A stretch of 64,000 bases of DNA, taken from Flaveria trinervia (Eukaryota > Streptophyta > Magnoliopsida > Asterales > Asteraceae). The stretch is from positions 31,869,845 through 31,933,844 of the forward strand of contig CM046453.1 in assembly GCA_025506515.1 (NCBI GenBank), written 5' to 3'. The notes under the pieces are model-generated. The model did no database searches. It had not been told where the DNA came from and saw only the letters and a list, made by a program, of their open reading frames with translations. A program made the translations under genes and the position numbers. Position 1 is the first letter of the stretch, and each line of letters opens with the position of its first letter. Shown here in pieces: positions 23,739 to 35,770 of this stretch.

Positions 23739-25193
23739 TACTAACAAAATTACAAATTTCATTTTAGTATTTCTGAAAAATTGCATTTTAATTATTAATA
23801 CCCTTTACACGTCTCATAGACAATTAATAATTAAAATCTAGAATCCAACATTATATTTAAATGATGGTTAGGTGACCATTATCCCATTATTTAAATTAAC
23901 AAGGTAGTCAACATTTGACAATTGCAACCTATTGCAACTTCTAGCTTTATGGGATCGGTTAAATATCTTATGTTTAGTCAGCATGTAAAATCCCATCAAC
24001 ACCATTGTACCCCATGCTTCGGTGTCCCTATGCATATGGTTTCCAATTCAAGTCATCCTACTTACACACACACATGTGAGTTCACACATACAAGCGGTTA
24101 GGTGACCTTTATCCCACAAATATGTTAAGCTCACCTTAAACACACAAGTTCCCTAAAAGTGTTAGGTGACCTTTATCCCACAAGTAGTTCTCAGTGCTTC
24201 GAGTGTCGTGTAAAAGGATGGTTTTTAACTTGTTTCCAAAGGGATTTAAGTTTCCATTAATATAGTTATGAAAACTCTATGTACCTTGTATTCGCATGCT
24301 TTCAAATACATGGTACCCTATGGTTCTCTATTAATAAACTTCTTTTATTTTGAAATCATTAATCCTTTTAATAACCTTTTATTAGTCACTTAATGATTAG
24401 GAACCCAAAAAATTCAGCTTGTTGTGATAATTTATTTAGATTGTTAAGCATATCCATATATCAAACAATCAACATAAAATGAATATCAAACGCATATATC
24501 AAACAAGCATATATCAAACAACCACATGTGCATAACCATAGCCACTATGTTGACAACACTTGTTGCCATCACAAGTGTTGTCATTTGGTCTTTCCTAAGG
24601 GTTGAACACAACACAAAGACAAGATCTCCAAAGACCCCACTTGAACTTGCATCCAAATGCTTCAAGTCCTTCTCTTGTGTCTTCCTTTTGTGTTTCCATC
24701 TTGTGCATCTTCTTTTGCAAAACTCATACCTAATACAAATTTTCTAATAAAAGAAAACATACTTAATCTCTCTATTACATCACAAATAAATGAATAAATA
24801 AATTACATCCAAATACAAAACACAAAAATAATATTACAATCCATAAGAATGAATACAACCAACACAAAACCTCCATTCAAAACCAAAACAACACAAGGTC
24901 AAGGCTAGTTATGCACGAATATGAATCATCAATACAACATTCAAGAACCAAATAAACCCCCATATGACCCTAATTTTCAGCCAACATAAACCATGAATTT
25001 AGGGTCCTTTGTCCAAACAAAACATAATCAACTACTTGATATCTTACTTTCAAGGTTTAATCACTAGCATGTTAGATATAACCTTGAAAGGTTGGGGATC
25101 TATTATCATCACCACAAAACAGCCCCTATATGGTTTTAAAGCCTCATAAAACCAATTTTACTAGAACACATGAAACTTGTCATCCACATATCC
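23739..25193 (-). other. C leader with conserved threefold motif
   Basis: A 1.45-kb untranslated leader, as long as in A. Motif copies are at 23866-23886 (one substitution), 24096-24116 and 24161-24180 (one base short). The block GCAACCTATTGCAACTTCTA near 23924 is also kept from A (about 5029). Much of the rest has diverged, so these blocks stand out. Confidence 0.75.
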
Positions 25194-25207
25194 GGCTCTA
25201 GATGCCA
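25194..25207 (-). other. Primer binding site of C
   Basis: TGGCATCTAGAGCC on the minus strand, next to the LTR end. It keeps the same inserted-base variant as family A. Confidence 0.7.
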
Positions 25208-25208
25208 A

Positions 25209-26159
25209 TGTTGGGTTTGTTGGACCTTAGTAAAACTAGTTTAACCATTTAAACTATCAAAACACAGCGGAATAAAACCTTAGTATGTTCATTTGTAATC
25301 TGAAAATTAAGGTTCATTTCATATCATCAACAAACCCAAGGACATAGGATCATATATATGTGTTTGAACTAGCTATCACCAATAAATAACAACCTAAATA
25401 GCCATACATACTAGCTTCCAAAGGCTGCTGAAAAACGAGATATAGATGAGGAGAATAATGTTCTTGAACAGCCAAAACACCAAGAAGAGGTGTCCTCAAG
25501 CTTCCATACCCACAAGCATCAAGCATACACCATTCTTGCTAGGATTTGAGCACCAATCGGATCAAGAAAGCTGCTGGAACCTTGTTCCAGCCATGAACAA
25601 TCAACAAAGCTGCTAGGGCTTTGTTCCAGCCGTGATATCTTTCTTCCAAAAGAAGAGTGATGTTCTTGTGACCCTTTTGCAATGAGTGAGTGAGAGAGAT
25701 CTGAATCGAGAGTGTGTGTGTTCAGCAAAGAAACAAGATACCAAAACATAAGGCCAAAAGAACCCCTTAAAGGGGCGGCCGAACCTTTTGGTCTTTGGGG
25801 TTTTCCCCCAAAACCTTTTAATCTTTGTTAAACTAATGTTTTCAATAAGTTATGTAATTAACCCTTTAATTATATAACTTATACACACACCCTATTATTT
25901 CATGTTATTTAACCAATTTAAACAACATTAACAAATAATATTCGTGAACAAAATATCCATATAGGTTGTTCAATCTCATTGCAAACTTATTTAGGAAACC
26001 CATTTTCTAAATTGGTGTATTTATTTAATTGTATGATCATATCATCAATTAAATAATATTTGGTGTTTGCTAAGCTTGTTGTTGGGTATGACCTGACTTG
26101 GATCATGACATACTAACCATATCAATGTTCTATGTGTCTTGGGCATAAAGAATCCAACA
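25209..26159 (-). repeat. 5' LTR of C (951 bp)
   Basis: Minus strand TGTTGGATTC to CCCAACA, with matching inverted ends. It aligns in part with the A LTR, for example the GACCTGACTTGGATCAT block near 26090. Beyond 26159 the sequence returns to gypsy pol, so the boundary is well supported. Confidence 0.85.
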
Positions 26160-27154
26160 ATAGGAGCTTGACTCAACCTTACCTTTAACTCTTCGAGTGC
26201 CTGTTCTTGAGCTTGACCCCACGTAAACTTTACATCATTTCGGGTCAACTTGGTTAGTGGAGAAGCGATCTTGGAAAAGTCTTGAATGAATCTCGTGTAG
26301 TAACCAGCCAAACCTAAAAAACTGTGAATCTCGGATGGCGTCTTTGGAGATTTCCATTGCATCACTGCCTCCACCTTAGCCGGGTCCACCATACTACCGC
26401 CGGATTCACCACATGACCCAAGAACTGAACTTCACGTAACCAAACGCGCACTTGGAGAATTTTGCATACAACTTCTCCCTTCTTAACGTGTCTAGAACCT
26501 CCCGAATGTGACCGGCATGCTCAATCTCACTCTTCGAATAAATCAGGATATCATCAATGTACACAATCACCGATTTATACAACATAGGCTGACATACACG
26601 GTTCATTACATCCATAAAAGCAGCTGGCGCATTGGTCAAACCAAACAACATAACGAGAACTCATAGTCACCGTAGCGCGTGCAAAAAGCTGTTTTAGAGA
26701 GGTCCTGCTCCTTCACTTTCAGCTGATGGTAACCAGATCGAAAATCTATCCTCGAAAACCAACTGTTCAACTCTCGGTAGTCAATACACATCGTCATACT
26801 ACCGTCTTTCTTCTTCACAAATAATACTAGGGCACCCTATGGAGAGATACTCGGTCTAATAAACCTCTTATCCAGCAGTTCTCGCAACTGCTCTGTTAAC
26901 TCTTTCATCTCAGTCGGAGCCAACCGGTATGGTGTCTTGGCAACGGGTTGAGCACCGGGTATCAAGTCAATTTGGAACTCAACCTCGCGATCTGGTGGCA
27001 CACCGGGTAAGTCTTCCGAGAATACGTCCGGAAAGTCACACACAACTAGTACATCAGATAGTTGTGGTGTTGGCGCGTCCACATCCTTTACGTAGGCGAA
27101 GTAGGCACTACATCCACGCCTCATGCACTTCCCCGCCAGTGCCATCGAAATCAC
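26160..27154 (-). pseudogene. F reverse transcriptase (gypsy), interrupted, with internal deletion
   Basis: Fragments in order: the pre-RT segment DVFSEDLPGVPPDREVEFQI and YRLAPTEMKEL (26837-27154); KDGSMTMCIDYRELN then SRIDFRSGYHQLKV (26636-26818); FGLTNAPAAFMDVMNRV and the catalytic box YIDDILIYSKS (26406-26651); the RT thumb FLGLAGYYTRFIQDFSKIASPLT (up to 26392). Between RELN and SRIDFRSGYHQ the roughly 20-25 residues normally present, which contain the RYPLPRIDDL-type segment, are missing, so part of the polymerase fold is lost. Frame changes occur near 26830, 26645 and 26400. After ...LSQAPI near 26160 the sequence switches to the C LTR, which cuts off RNase H and integrase. Confidence 0.88.
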
Positions 27155-27287
27155 TTTCGGATCATCACGACTCGATCGCCATAAACCGTCACCTTATCCC
27201 CGTCGGGTGTTGTCAATCGGATCATCTTCTTTGCGACATACAATATTTGCTTCATAGGTTGCTAATCAGTCCATCCCTAGTACTACA

Positions 27288-27533
27288 TCACAATCCACCA
27301 AGGGGTATCACATGTAATCTAGCAGTAAACCTATGGCCTTCTAGTTCTATGGCACAGTCCTCTATCACATCAGTAATTCTAGTGGACTTACCGATAGTAG
27401 TTTGTACATCGAATGGCTCACCAATACTTCTACTCTTATTGGGAAACTTAGCACCAATGGCAGCAGAAATGAAACTCCTACTAGCACCAGAATCAAACAA
27501 CACAGATGCAAGAGTTTGGTTTACTTGAAACAT
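27288..27533 (-). pseudogene. F aspartic protease domain (gypsy)
   Basis: One open stretch of 81 residues with the active-site motif LFDSGASRSFIS, followed by IGAKFPNKSRSIGEPFDVQTT-like sequence. This is typical of the retropepsin-like protease between gag and RT in plant gypsy elements, where it matures the polyprotein. It sits directly after the second zinc knuckle. The frame ends before the RT part because of indels near 27280-27160. Confidence 0.85.
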
Positions 27534-27536
27534 ACC

Positions 27537-28727
27537 TCACACCATGTTGGGGTCTGTCCTAGCCTCCCCCCGAGTCATCATGAAAGCTCGGGTGCTTGCC
27601 TTCTGTCCTTCTCCTCTAGCCTTCTTCACCCCGGAACCCTCGGCCCTTGGCTTCTTACACTCCCTGCTCATATGACCACTTCCCCCGCAGTTGAAACATT
27701 TCATGCCTCCACAATCTCTAGCCATATGGCCAGACTTCCCACACTTGAAACAAACTTTCGATCCCCATCTACTCGCCACCGTGCTCCTTCCCGCACTTGC
27801 CACACTTCTTCTACTCAGCACCAGCTGTGACCACAAGTCGGTCACCTACCCTCGCCACCTTATGGTTTGGAGCGGCACTACCACGTCCAAACCGTTTCCC
27901 ATTCCAGTTTTCTCCCATCCCTACTCGTCTTCTTCTCCTCAGCCACTACCACCTCACGCTCATCATATAGTCTACCAGCCAAATCAACCACCGACCTAAA
28001 AGTGCTCGGCCGGGCGGCGATCATATGCCTACGGATATCCGCTGGAAGCCCCTGGATATATCTTTTAATCTATCGTGACAGTAGTGTCACCTGATCGGGC
28101 ACCAGTCGTGCAATTTCATTGAACTTTGTGGTATACTCTTGGTGCGTCATAGTTCCCGCCTCCAGTTGTAGAAACTCTCTCTCTCAACCATGTCCAATTC
28201 CCGGTGAGGAGAAAACTCCTCTATCACCAACTTCTTTAACTCCGACCATCTCATTCTGCCGATCACCCGACTACCATCGGCTTGGACTATATTGTCCAAC
28301 TAGCATAGAGCCGAGTCTACAAAAGAGTGGGTAGCGAACTTAACCTTCTAGTCTTCTCGGCACTTGTTGATATCAAGTACCGCCTCCATCGAAAGTAGGG
28401 GGTTTGCATCTCATAAACACCACGTAGTTGCAGCCTGGGGTCGCCTCCGGTGCAGGCTCTTCTTCCTCGTCCTCATTATCGGACGAAACTGCTTTTATCA
28501 CTTCGGTCACCACAGACGGTAGGATCTTCTGCATGGCCTGGTCCACTTCTTCCACGACTGCCTCCTTCACTGAGGCTCTCAGTTTAGCACTCTCATCTCT
28601 GCCCTCCAGATGGGGTTATCGTATCTTCGTGAACCACCTTTTCGGCCCTAGGCCTTCCCCTTGTAACCCGTGGTTCGGCACCATGTCCACCACCACATGA
28701 AGCTTTAGAGGATCTACCACCAGCCAT
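27537..28727 (-). pseudogene. F gag with two CCHC zinc knuckles, frameshifted
   Basis: The start is probably at 28727 (MAGGRSSKASCGGG), the first ATG of a frame running towards the acidic segment SSDNEDEEEEPAPEA (28373-28570). The middle, the gag core near 27850-28370, is broken by stops. The nucleocapsid end at 27537-27845 is open and has two CCHC knuckles in series, CFKCGKSGHMARDC and CFNCGGSGHMSREC, followed by a basic tail. Gag would form the particle and bind RNA. Several plus-strand frames overlap this stretch (26929-28334) and are antisense shadows. Confidence 0.82.
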
Positions 28728-29072
28728 CCTCTAACTCACACTCAAAGATTCAAACACTAACATGGTCATTCAAGGGAACAACTCAGTTTATGTCAAGTAT
28801 AGAGACCATAATACAGTGGCCAGTTGTGCTTAGCCACTTACTTTACTTTTCATACCACGAGCATTACCTGTCCTGACTACATCAGTATTTAAATCTACAT
28901 ACAACCATAACCACATACCATGCGCACATAAACCGGTTAACATTACGAAAATACCTGATGGCACCAACTACTCAATTTGGCATCCCATTCCCATTCCGTC
29001 CCGTTCTCAATTTAAGTTAAGGTTTATTTTGAAAATTTACCCATTTCACTTAAACTTTGGCTCTGATACCAA
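28728..29072 (-). other. F leader and primer binding site
   Basis: The PBS is at 29059-29072, TTGGTATCAGAGCC on the minus strand, canonical tRNA-Met type, two bases from the LTR. The roughly 330 bases between PBS and gag have no coding potential that I can see. Confidence 0.8.
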
Positions 29073-29550
29073 CTTGTAAGGCCCTGTTCCCAGGACTCTT
29101 ACAGCTGGTAATTCATCGCACATAAAACATACACTTTGCATTTATTCATCAAAACATTATAGCGGAAACATAAAACAAATGGCATTTCATATCATCATAA
29201 AAATGTTTGCAAAATATGCATTGTTTTTTGGTTACAAAATTACATTGTTGTATTACATCACAAAAGCCTTAAATAAAGGATGCCATCCAAAAGAGCTGAG
29301 TAGCCGCGCTTCCATCCTCAGTAACGTTTACCTTCCAACTAAAAACGTATAAAAGTCAGCATTGCTGAGTGAGTTCTAGTTTTACAAATAAACATACATA
29401 ATATCGTTATTTATTTCCCTTCAGAGTCCATACTATACGTTTCATTCGTTCGTGATGATACATCATACGTACATACAGATAACATCATTATTATCTTCCA
29501 TTACGTTCGTTAACATTCGTTCATTCATTACATCCAGTGACATGTACGTT

Positions 29551-29990
29551 ACCCCGAACATTGTGCACGAAGCTGGTTACTGGGCCTGAGGTCTTTCATA
29601 GACCCCGAACATTGTGCACGAAGCTGACTCCAGTACCTGGGGAAAGTACATTCACCATTTATCTTTCCTCTTTCATTCTGGATTAATGCCATGGCTATAC
29701 CGCGAACATTGTGCATGAAGCTAACTCAAGTTCCTGGGGAAAGTACATTCACCATTTATCTTTCCTCTTTCATTCCCGATTAATGCCATATGCTATACCC
29801 CAAACATTCTGCACGAAGCTGACTCCAGTACCTGGGGAAAGTACATTCACCATTTATCTTTCCCCTTTCATTCCGGATCAATGCCATATGCTATACCCTG
29901 AACATTATGCATGAAGCTGGTTACTGGGCCTGAGGTCTTTCATAGACCCCGAACATAGTGCACGAAGCTGACTCCAGTACCTAGGGCATG
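29551..29990 (-). repeat. Tandem repeat of about 98 bp in F LTR
   Basis: The phrase ACCCCGAACATTGTGCACGA and its variants recurs at 29551, 29602, 29699, 29797, 29895 and 29946. Spacing is about 50, 97, 98, 98 and 51 bases: three long units flanked by two half-length units. Units share a CCAGTACCTGGGGAAAGTA block. Confidence 0.9.
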
Positions 29991-30504
29991 TGGCAAGGAC
30001 CCCTTACATGTGGTCAATCATAAGGATTGGACCCGAGTGTGCATCCTTCTGGGGTAGCTAACCCACACACAGTTGAGCTAACACCCTTCATTGGTGGTGG
30101 ACCTCCATACATTTGCTTGCAAGAATTTTTATGTTCATTCATTCGTTAATGCATGCATTCATTCATCATGTTCCTCTTTCATTATCTTTCACTTTATGTT
30201 ACATAATACTTTCGGTTCATTCATTGGCATAACACGTAAAGTCATCGAAAGGTAAACATACATCATCATAGGACCATAACATAATATATCATTCACACAT
30301 CATCATACCGGGCATCATATATACATAACATACATCATGCATATTCATGCAACATTATCATCATCATTATAAGCATCAATGAGAATGCATAACATGCCCC
30401 TCATACCATCTATGACCCCAAAAGTCAACTTATACAGTCCCTCGGGAATCTCCAAAACTCAAATCCTACTATACACATTTTCCCCAAAAATCAGAAAAAT
30501 ATTC

Positions 30505-30900
30505 TAAGTCCTTAGGCGCATGGGCACTATGCAGGCACATGGACACTATGCAGGCGCATAGGGAACATTTAGGCACATGGGCAACTTTCAGGTGCATGAG
30601 CACTATGCAGGCGCATGGGGAACACTTAGTCAAATCGAGCCCAAATTCTAAGCGCATGGGTACTATTCAGGCGCATGAGCCACTTGGGCGCATCAGCACT
30701 ATTAGGGCGCATGGCCCTACATTTAGTCATCCGACTAACATTTGCAGGTGCATGGACCACTGTTCAGGCGCATGGGCTAAACTTAAGACTTTTCTAAGGC
30801 ATATTTTGGGCGCATGAGCTACTGTATAGGCACATGGCTTACACTTAATTCTTTCTAAGGCAACTTCAGGCTTATAAACACTTAGCTAGGCGCATGTGCA
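30505..30900 (-). repeat. GCGCATG-type short repeat array in F LTR
   Basis: The 7-mer GCGCATG or GCACATG recurs many times, roughly every 18-40 bases, within phrases such as GGCGCATGGGCACTATGCA. The array is degenerate but obvious by eye. It lies between the 98-bp array and the right LTR end. Confidence 0.85.
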
Positions 30901-31532
30901 TTCTGTAAAACATATTTCTAGGATATTTTCAACCCTAATCATCAAACCTATCTGTCCTAAGCATAATGTGGCTATTCTAAACATGAGTAGCCTATAAACA
31001 TTCAAAAACCACATCCAACATACACAATACATACGGGTATTTACACTTCAACTTTGTGAAATCATTTTAATACGTTTTCTGCCCCAAAGATAGTTTAAAA
31101 CATGTAAAACCCAGGGTCTAGAACTCACCTGGTGCAACTTGGGTGTTTCTTCCTTTTAACCCGCTTGCAAAGAGTTCAAAACACCTAGATACAACATCCA
31201 AAAACACACACACCTGAGCACAAACACAACCCATAAGCATACAAACACATAACCGGGATAAAACCCGACATAAAAATAAAAAAACTTTGAACTCTTACCT
31301 TGAATTCACTTTTCTCCTTCCTCTTCTTCTTCAATCCGAGAGTATTCTCTGCTCTCTCTCTAAAACCGCAAAAAATGGTGAAATGAGGTGAGGTGGGCAG
31401 CCATACTCACCTTTACACCAACTTTTGAAAGTTTTGTCCTTTTTGGACACTTTTAGTCCCTTCACTTGGACTTTATTGCCTTTCTTGCTTTTATTCTTTT
31501 TATCTTGACTTTTAAAATAACCGGGTGTTACA

Positions 31533-32240
31533 TTCTAAGTGTGAAATCTTCCGAAACCAAGACTAATATCTTCCGAAGCCAAATATGAAGTCTTCCAAAG
31601 CCTCAGAGACAAAGTCTTCCAAAGGTCAGCTCATGAAGACAGATTTCTTTGGAAGACTTTTAACACATGCTTTATCTGATATACTTTTCCATAAAGCTAG
31701 ACACCTTTCCACTGCACCTCTGTAAGGTCACCAACTTACATGAGTTGGTGAAAAGGTCCATGCTTTTGGTAACTATACATTGAGGTCTCGAGTTTGTAAC
31801 TTTCTATTTCATGTACCTTATCCTTTTTGTAATAGAAAAGGATGTGTGCTATGACATGTCCTAGTTACTAGTCAAAAGGCAATTTGCCTTTTGACTCTAC
31901 AATTGATTTTATTTTGTGTCTAGTCAATTGTATCCAGCTGGCTTTCAAAGTATAGCGGCTATAGGATGTAGTATAAGTATCTCATGTTTTGTATCTTTGA
32001 ACCATGCTTTGTAACACTTGTAATAGAGCATAGAGAAAGCAATATACTGCATTCTTGAAAACCATTTACTTGTGTTCTTTGTGTTCTGTCTGTACATTAC
32101 TTGTGTTCTTAGTGTCTTACCTTGGTAATCTAATCATACAGTTTGACTAAGTTTTGTTAATCTCCTCTTTGTGTTTGTGTTGTAACTGATCCCCCTTCAA
32201 CGATCCTACAGATTGTCCATATAATCCAAGAAGTACTCTT
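31533..32240 (+). repeat. Probable 5' LTR end and leader of D
   Basis: Non-coding sequence upstream of D gag/pol traces. It contains several CTTCCGAAG/CTTCCAAAG motifs (31547-31660). I could not find a clean tRNA-Met primer site, so the LTR end is not defined. Confidence 0.4.
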
Positions 32241-35200
32241 CATATGACCAATAAAGAGACTTCCAACAGCTCTAAGAAGATCTCGGCTTCGGAAGGAAAA
32301 TATATTTTTTTCGGAAGCTCCAAAGTGAAGAAAAAGGCAAGTAGAAAACTTCCTTGGAAGAAAATTTGTTCTTCGAAGAAAGGAATACTTCCAAAGCAAT
32401 GAAGTCTACAATAGTGTTAGCAGGATCTTCCAAAGGTCCGGTCATCAAAATTTCTGAAGTCTCAAAAGCTTCCGAAGTATTGAATGTCAAGTCCAAACTT
32501 CTGAAGGTGATGTGGAACTCAAAGAAAGGCCAATGTGACTAAAAGTTCTCCGTCAACAATAGCAAAAGATCCTGAAAGCACAAAAATAGGATATATTATT
32601 GTTTCATTAACTTCTACTTCATTTGATAAGCCAAAGACCAATAAGGCATGGGTTTCCAACTGTAACTAATCATTTTCTTTGTGAAGGAACGTCTGGATCA
32701 TTTCTAATGGTTGTTCTAGGCACATGATAGGCAACAGGTCACTACTCCAAAATTTTGAAAGAATTGATGGAGGGCCAGTTTTTTTGGAGGAGATGAAGGT
32801 GGTTACATTTTGGAAGGGGCAAGGTCACAAATGGTAAGATCAATATTGAGAAGATAAATTTTGTCAAGCAGCGTGGATACAATCTTCTGAGTGTATCCTA
32901 ATTTTGTGATAAGAGTCATAACATGCTCTTTACTGAGCATGAGTACATTGTTCTTAAGCCTGGGGTGATCATTCCTCATGAGCATATCCTACTGAGAGCC
33001 CCCAGGAGAGGGAACATGTACGAGATGGATTTGCAAGAAACAACTCGAAACATGATAAAACGAATGGGCCATATAATCATTCGAAACATGAATAAATTGA
33101 TTAAAAATGATTTGGTACTCGAATGCCAATGATTTTACAAGATTCACCTTGGTCTTTTTCCTTAAAACTAAGGATAATACTCTTGAGATTCTAAAGAATT
33201 TCATGTTAAAGATTGAGAATCAATGTGATCACAAGGTCAAAACCAATAAGATGTGGTAAAGGAACTAAATTTAAGAACCAAATCCTTGAAGCATTTTGTG
33301 ATGAAAAGGGTATACAACACAATACAGTGCTCCTAGGACTCTCCAGTACAATGGTATTATTTAGAGGAGAAACACGACACTGGTTGAAGCTGCAAGAACC
33401 ATGTTGTCTGACTCTAAGCTGCCCATCACCTTGTAGCAGAGGCAGTCAACACTGACTGCTATATGCAAAACAGAGCTTTAGTGGTTAAGACTCATGGAAA
33501 GACTCCTTATGAACTTTGGCACAAGAGGAAACCTTTCATTGGTTTTCTTAGGTCATTTGGATGTCCTTGCACCATCTTGAACACCCATGATCAAATTGCG
33601 AAATTTGCTGAGAAATCAGATGATGGACACTTCATTGAATCCTATTCTTAAGCTAAGGCTTATAGAGCATACAATCTCATAACTAGAATTGTTAAGGAGT
33701 TAGCCAATGTGACTTTCAATGAACACACAACTAGTGTAGTTGGTTCTAGTCCTGATTGTCTATTTGATCTTGATTTAGTTACCAACTATTTTAATAAATC
33801 TTGTGAGAATGTTGAGGATCTATAGATATCTTACCTCCAGGTGATCCTAATCCAAGTTTGAGCTAATGGTGGTGGTGATAGTGATCAAAAATTTCTTGAT
33901 GTTGATAACCACTCTATAGATGAAAACATCAATGATGTCACACACTCATTGGAACAAGTTTTTCTGATAAGTGTGTTGATGTGGTGGGAGAAGCATCAAT
34001 GCGAGATCTGAATTTTCTAATTTAGATCTCTCTCAACAACTTGATGTGATCCCTCAATAAGGATTCACAAGTCTTACCCTACCACAAACATCATTGGAGA
34101 TGTTGACACAGGGGTAAAACAGACAACCAATCCATGAAGCAAAGTTTGTCTTCACTCTTGTTTCTTATTTCAGATAAAGCCCAAGAAGATGATTAGGCTC
34201 TGATGGATGAAAGTCGGTAAAAGCTATGCAAGAGGAACTAATTCAATTCAAAAGGCAAAAGGTTTGAGACATATGTCCTCTTCCTCATGGGAAGACTACT
34301 ATAGGAACCAAATGGGTGTTTACGAATAAGAAAGATGATAGAGGTATTGTCATCAAAAACAAAGCTAGAGTAGTTGTCTAATGGTACACACAAGAAGAAG
34401 GAATTGGCTACATTAATGACTTTACTCCTATAGCAAGATAGAAGCTCTTAGAATATTCTTGGCATTCGCTGCATCCAAGAACATCAAGGTCTATCAACTT
34501 GATATCAAGTGTGCTTTTCTGTATGGGGTGATTGATGAAGAGGTGTATGTCAAGCAACCACCTAGTTTTGCAGATCCTGATCATCCTGATTTTTTCTGCA
34601 AGCTTGACAAGGATCTTTATGGGCTGCACCAAGCACCAAGGAAGTGGTATGAGACTCTATCTCAGTATCTGTGCAAGCATGAAACAGAAGGGTGGTACTA
34701 TAGATGGACTCTCTTCATGGGAGACAAGGAAATGACTTAATGCTAGTTCAAGTGTATGTAGGCATCAATCTTTGGTTCAACTAATCCAAGGCTCTGTAAA
34801 GACTTGGAGAAGCTGATGAAGGATAGATTTGAAATGAGTGAAATGGGGGAACTCAATTTCTTTCTGGGAATTGAAGTGAAGCAAGTTGAAGATGGCATCA
34901 TCATAAAATAGTCAAAGTATGTTCAAGACAAACGCAAAATATTCAACATGACTTATTGGAAGATTGTTCAGACACCCATAACAAGAAAACCACCTCCTAG
35001 GCCTGATCTTGAAGGGACTGTGTTGATGAACACCTTTACAAGGCTATGATTAGGTCTCTTATGTATCTTACAGCTAGTTGGCCTGATACATGTTGCCACA
35101 CATATTTGTGTAAGATATCAAGCCCAACCCCCAAGATGTCACACCTTATCACTATCAAGAAAATTCTAAAGTATCTCAAAGGTGCCTCAACACTTGTCTT

Positions 35201-35418
35201 TGGTATCCCAAGAATTCTGACATCAATCTTATGCTTATACAAATAGTGATTATCGTGGTTGCAATATGACGCACATTCTACATCTAGGGGATGTCAGTTC
35301 TTAGTGGAACGGTTTTCTCATGGCAATGCAAGAAAAATGAGGTGTCTCTACAGCAACTGCTCTAAGTGAATATTTTACTGCTACAAGTTATTGTTCTCAA
35401 GTGCTTGTATTCAAAATC
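32241..35418 (+). pseudogene. D gag-pol remnant, many stops and deletions
   Basis: A possible gag start is near 32245 (MTNKETSNSSKK), but gag is mostly missing. GAG-pre-integrase traces are at 32740-33110 (MLFTEHEYIVLKPG, RRGNMYEMDLQ). Integrase is represented by KFKNQILEAFCDEKGIQHN near 33260 and the post-core segment VKTHGKTPYELWHKRKPF (33463-33651). RT is at 34459-34740 (VYQLDIKCAFLYG, EEVYVKQPPSF, DKDLYGLHQAPRKWY). RNase H ends at ALSEYFTATSYCSQVLVFK near 35360-35415, directly at the B2 LTR. The integrase core is largely gone and the YVDD box is not recognisable. Confidence 0.8.
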
Positions 35419-35770
35419 TGACAGGATCAGTGATCACAAGTTTGATGTATCAGATATAAGCAGCGAATACACACACGAATTAACACATTGTAGCAAGCAA
35501 ACAATATATGTAAGCGTTAAGATCGCATACGGTTATAGGGAGAGAATATGAATTTCTGATTTCAGGAATGTTTATAGATGTAGAATATTTCTAATCAATC
35601 AATCAAACATTCCATTCAATTGCTCATATCCTCTCTGATTACAATGGGTTGTCACTCCTTATATAGAGTGCAACAGTCACTGCTGTTATCACGGAAAGTG
35701 ACAACTGGCAGATCCAATACAGAAATAACTAAATCTTAACAAACTACTGAAATGTTCACAACTACTGAGA
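35419..35770 (-). repeat. 3' LTR of B2, partial, cut by gap
   Basis: The plus strand starts TGACAGGATCAGTG, the same end as the B1 LTR. The 352 bases reach the start of the U3 motif swarm; the rest is lost in the N run. A TATA-like CTCTATATAAGG is at 35657-35668. Confidence 0.88.

Larger units (their letters stand above)
19165..26159 (-). mobile_element. Ty1/copia element C, diverged relative of family A, cut by B1
   Basis: Minus-strand order is LTR 25209-26159, PBS, leader with threefold motif, gag, protease, integrase, RT, RNase H and 3' untranslated region. Its left edge corresponds to about position 66 of unit A1, just inside the polypurine tract, where B1 inserted. Its right edge interrupts gypsy F inside pol. 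It is clearly older than A: each domain has several stops and frame changes. Confidence 0.88.
26160..31532 (-). mobile_element. Ty3/gypsy element F, 5' part, cut by C
   Basis: Minus strand: 2.46-kb LTR (29075-31532), PBS, gag with two zinc knuckles, protease and reverse transcriptase. RT directly after protease is the gypsy order. The element stops at 26160 where C inserted; RNase H, integrase and the 3' LTR lie beyond the left edge of the window. Its LTR end TGTAACACCC is typical of long-LTR plant gypsy elements; RT motifs suggest a chromovirus (Tekay/Del-like), which is inference. Confidence 0.88.
29075..31532 (-). repeat. 5' LTR of F (2458 bp)
   Basis: Minus strand TGTAACACCCGG to AGGGCCTTACA. 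The right side abuts degraded copia D at 31533. The LTR contains two internal repeat arrays (29551-29990 and 30505-30900). Short frames in it (for example 30469-30657) follow the repeats and are not genes. Confidence 0.85.
31533..35418 (+). mobile_element. Decayed Ty1/copia element D (plus strand)
   Basis: Remnant with part of a 5' LTR and leader (31533 to about 32240), then pol fragments ending in RNase H. It is cut on the left by F and on the right by the B2 LTR at 35419. It is the oldest element visible: almost no domain keeps its frame. Its pol resembles family B (for example a YGLHQAPRKWYETLS block), so it is a distant relative in opposite orientation. Confidence 0.75.

Noticed and set aside
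26929..28334. Several plus-strand open frames of 60-199 codons
   Set aside because: They lie antisense to gypsy F gag, protease and RT, which have clear motifs on the minus strand; these frames show no domain.
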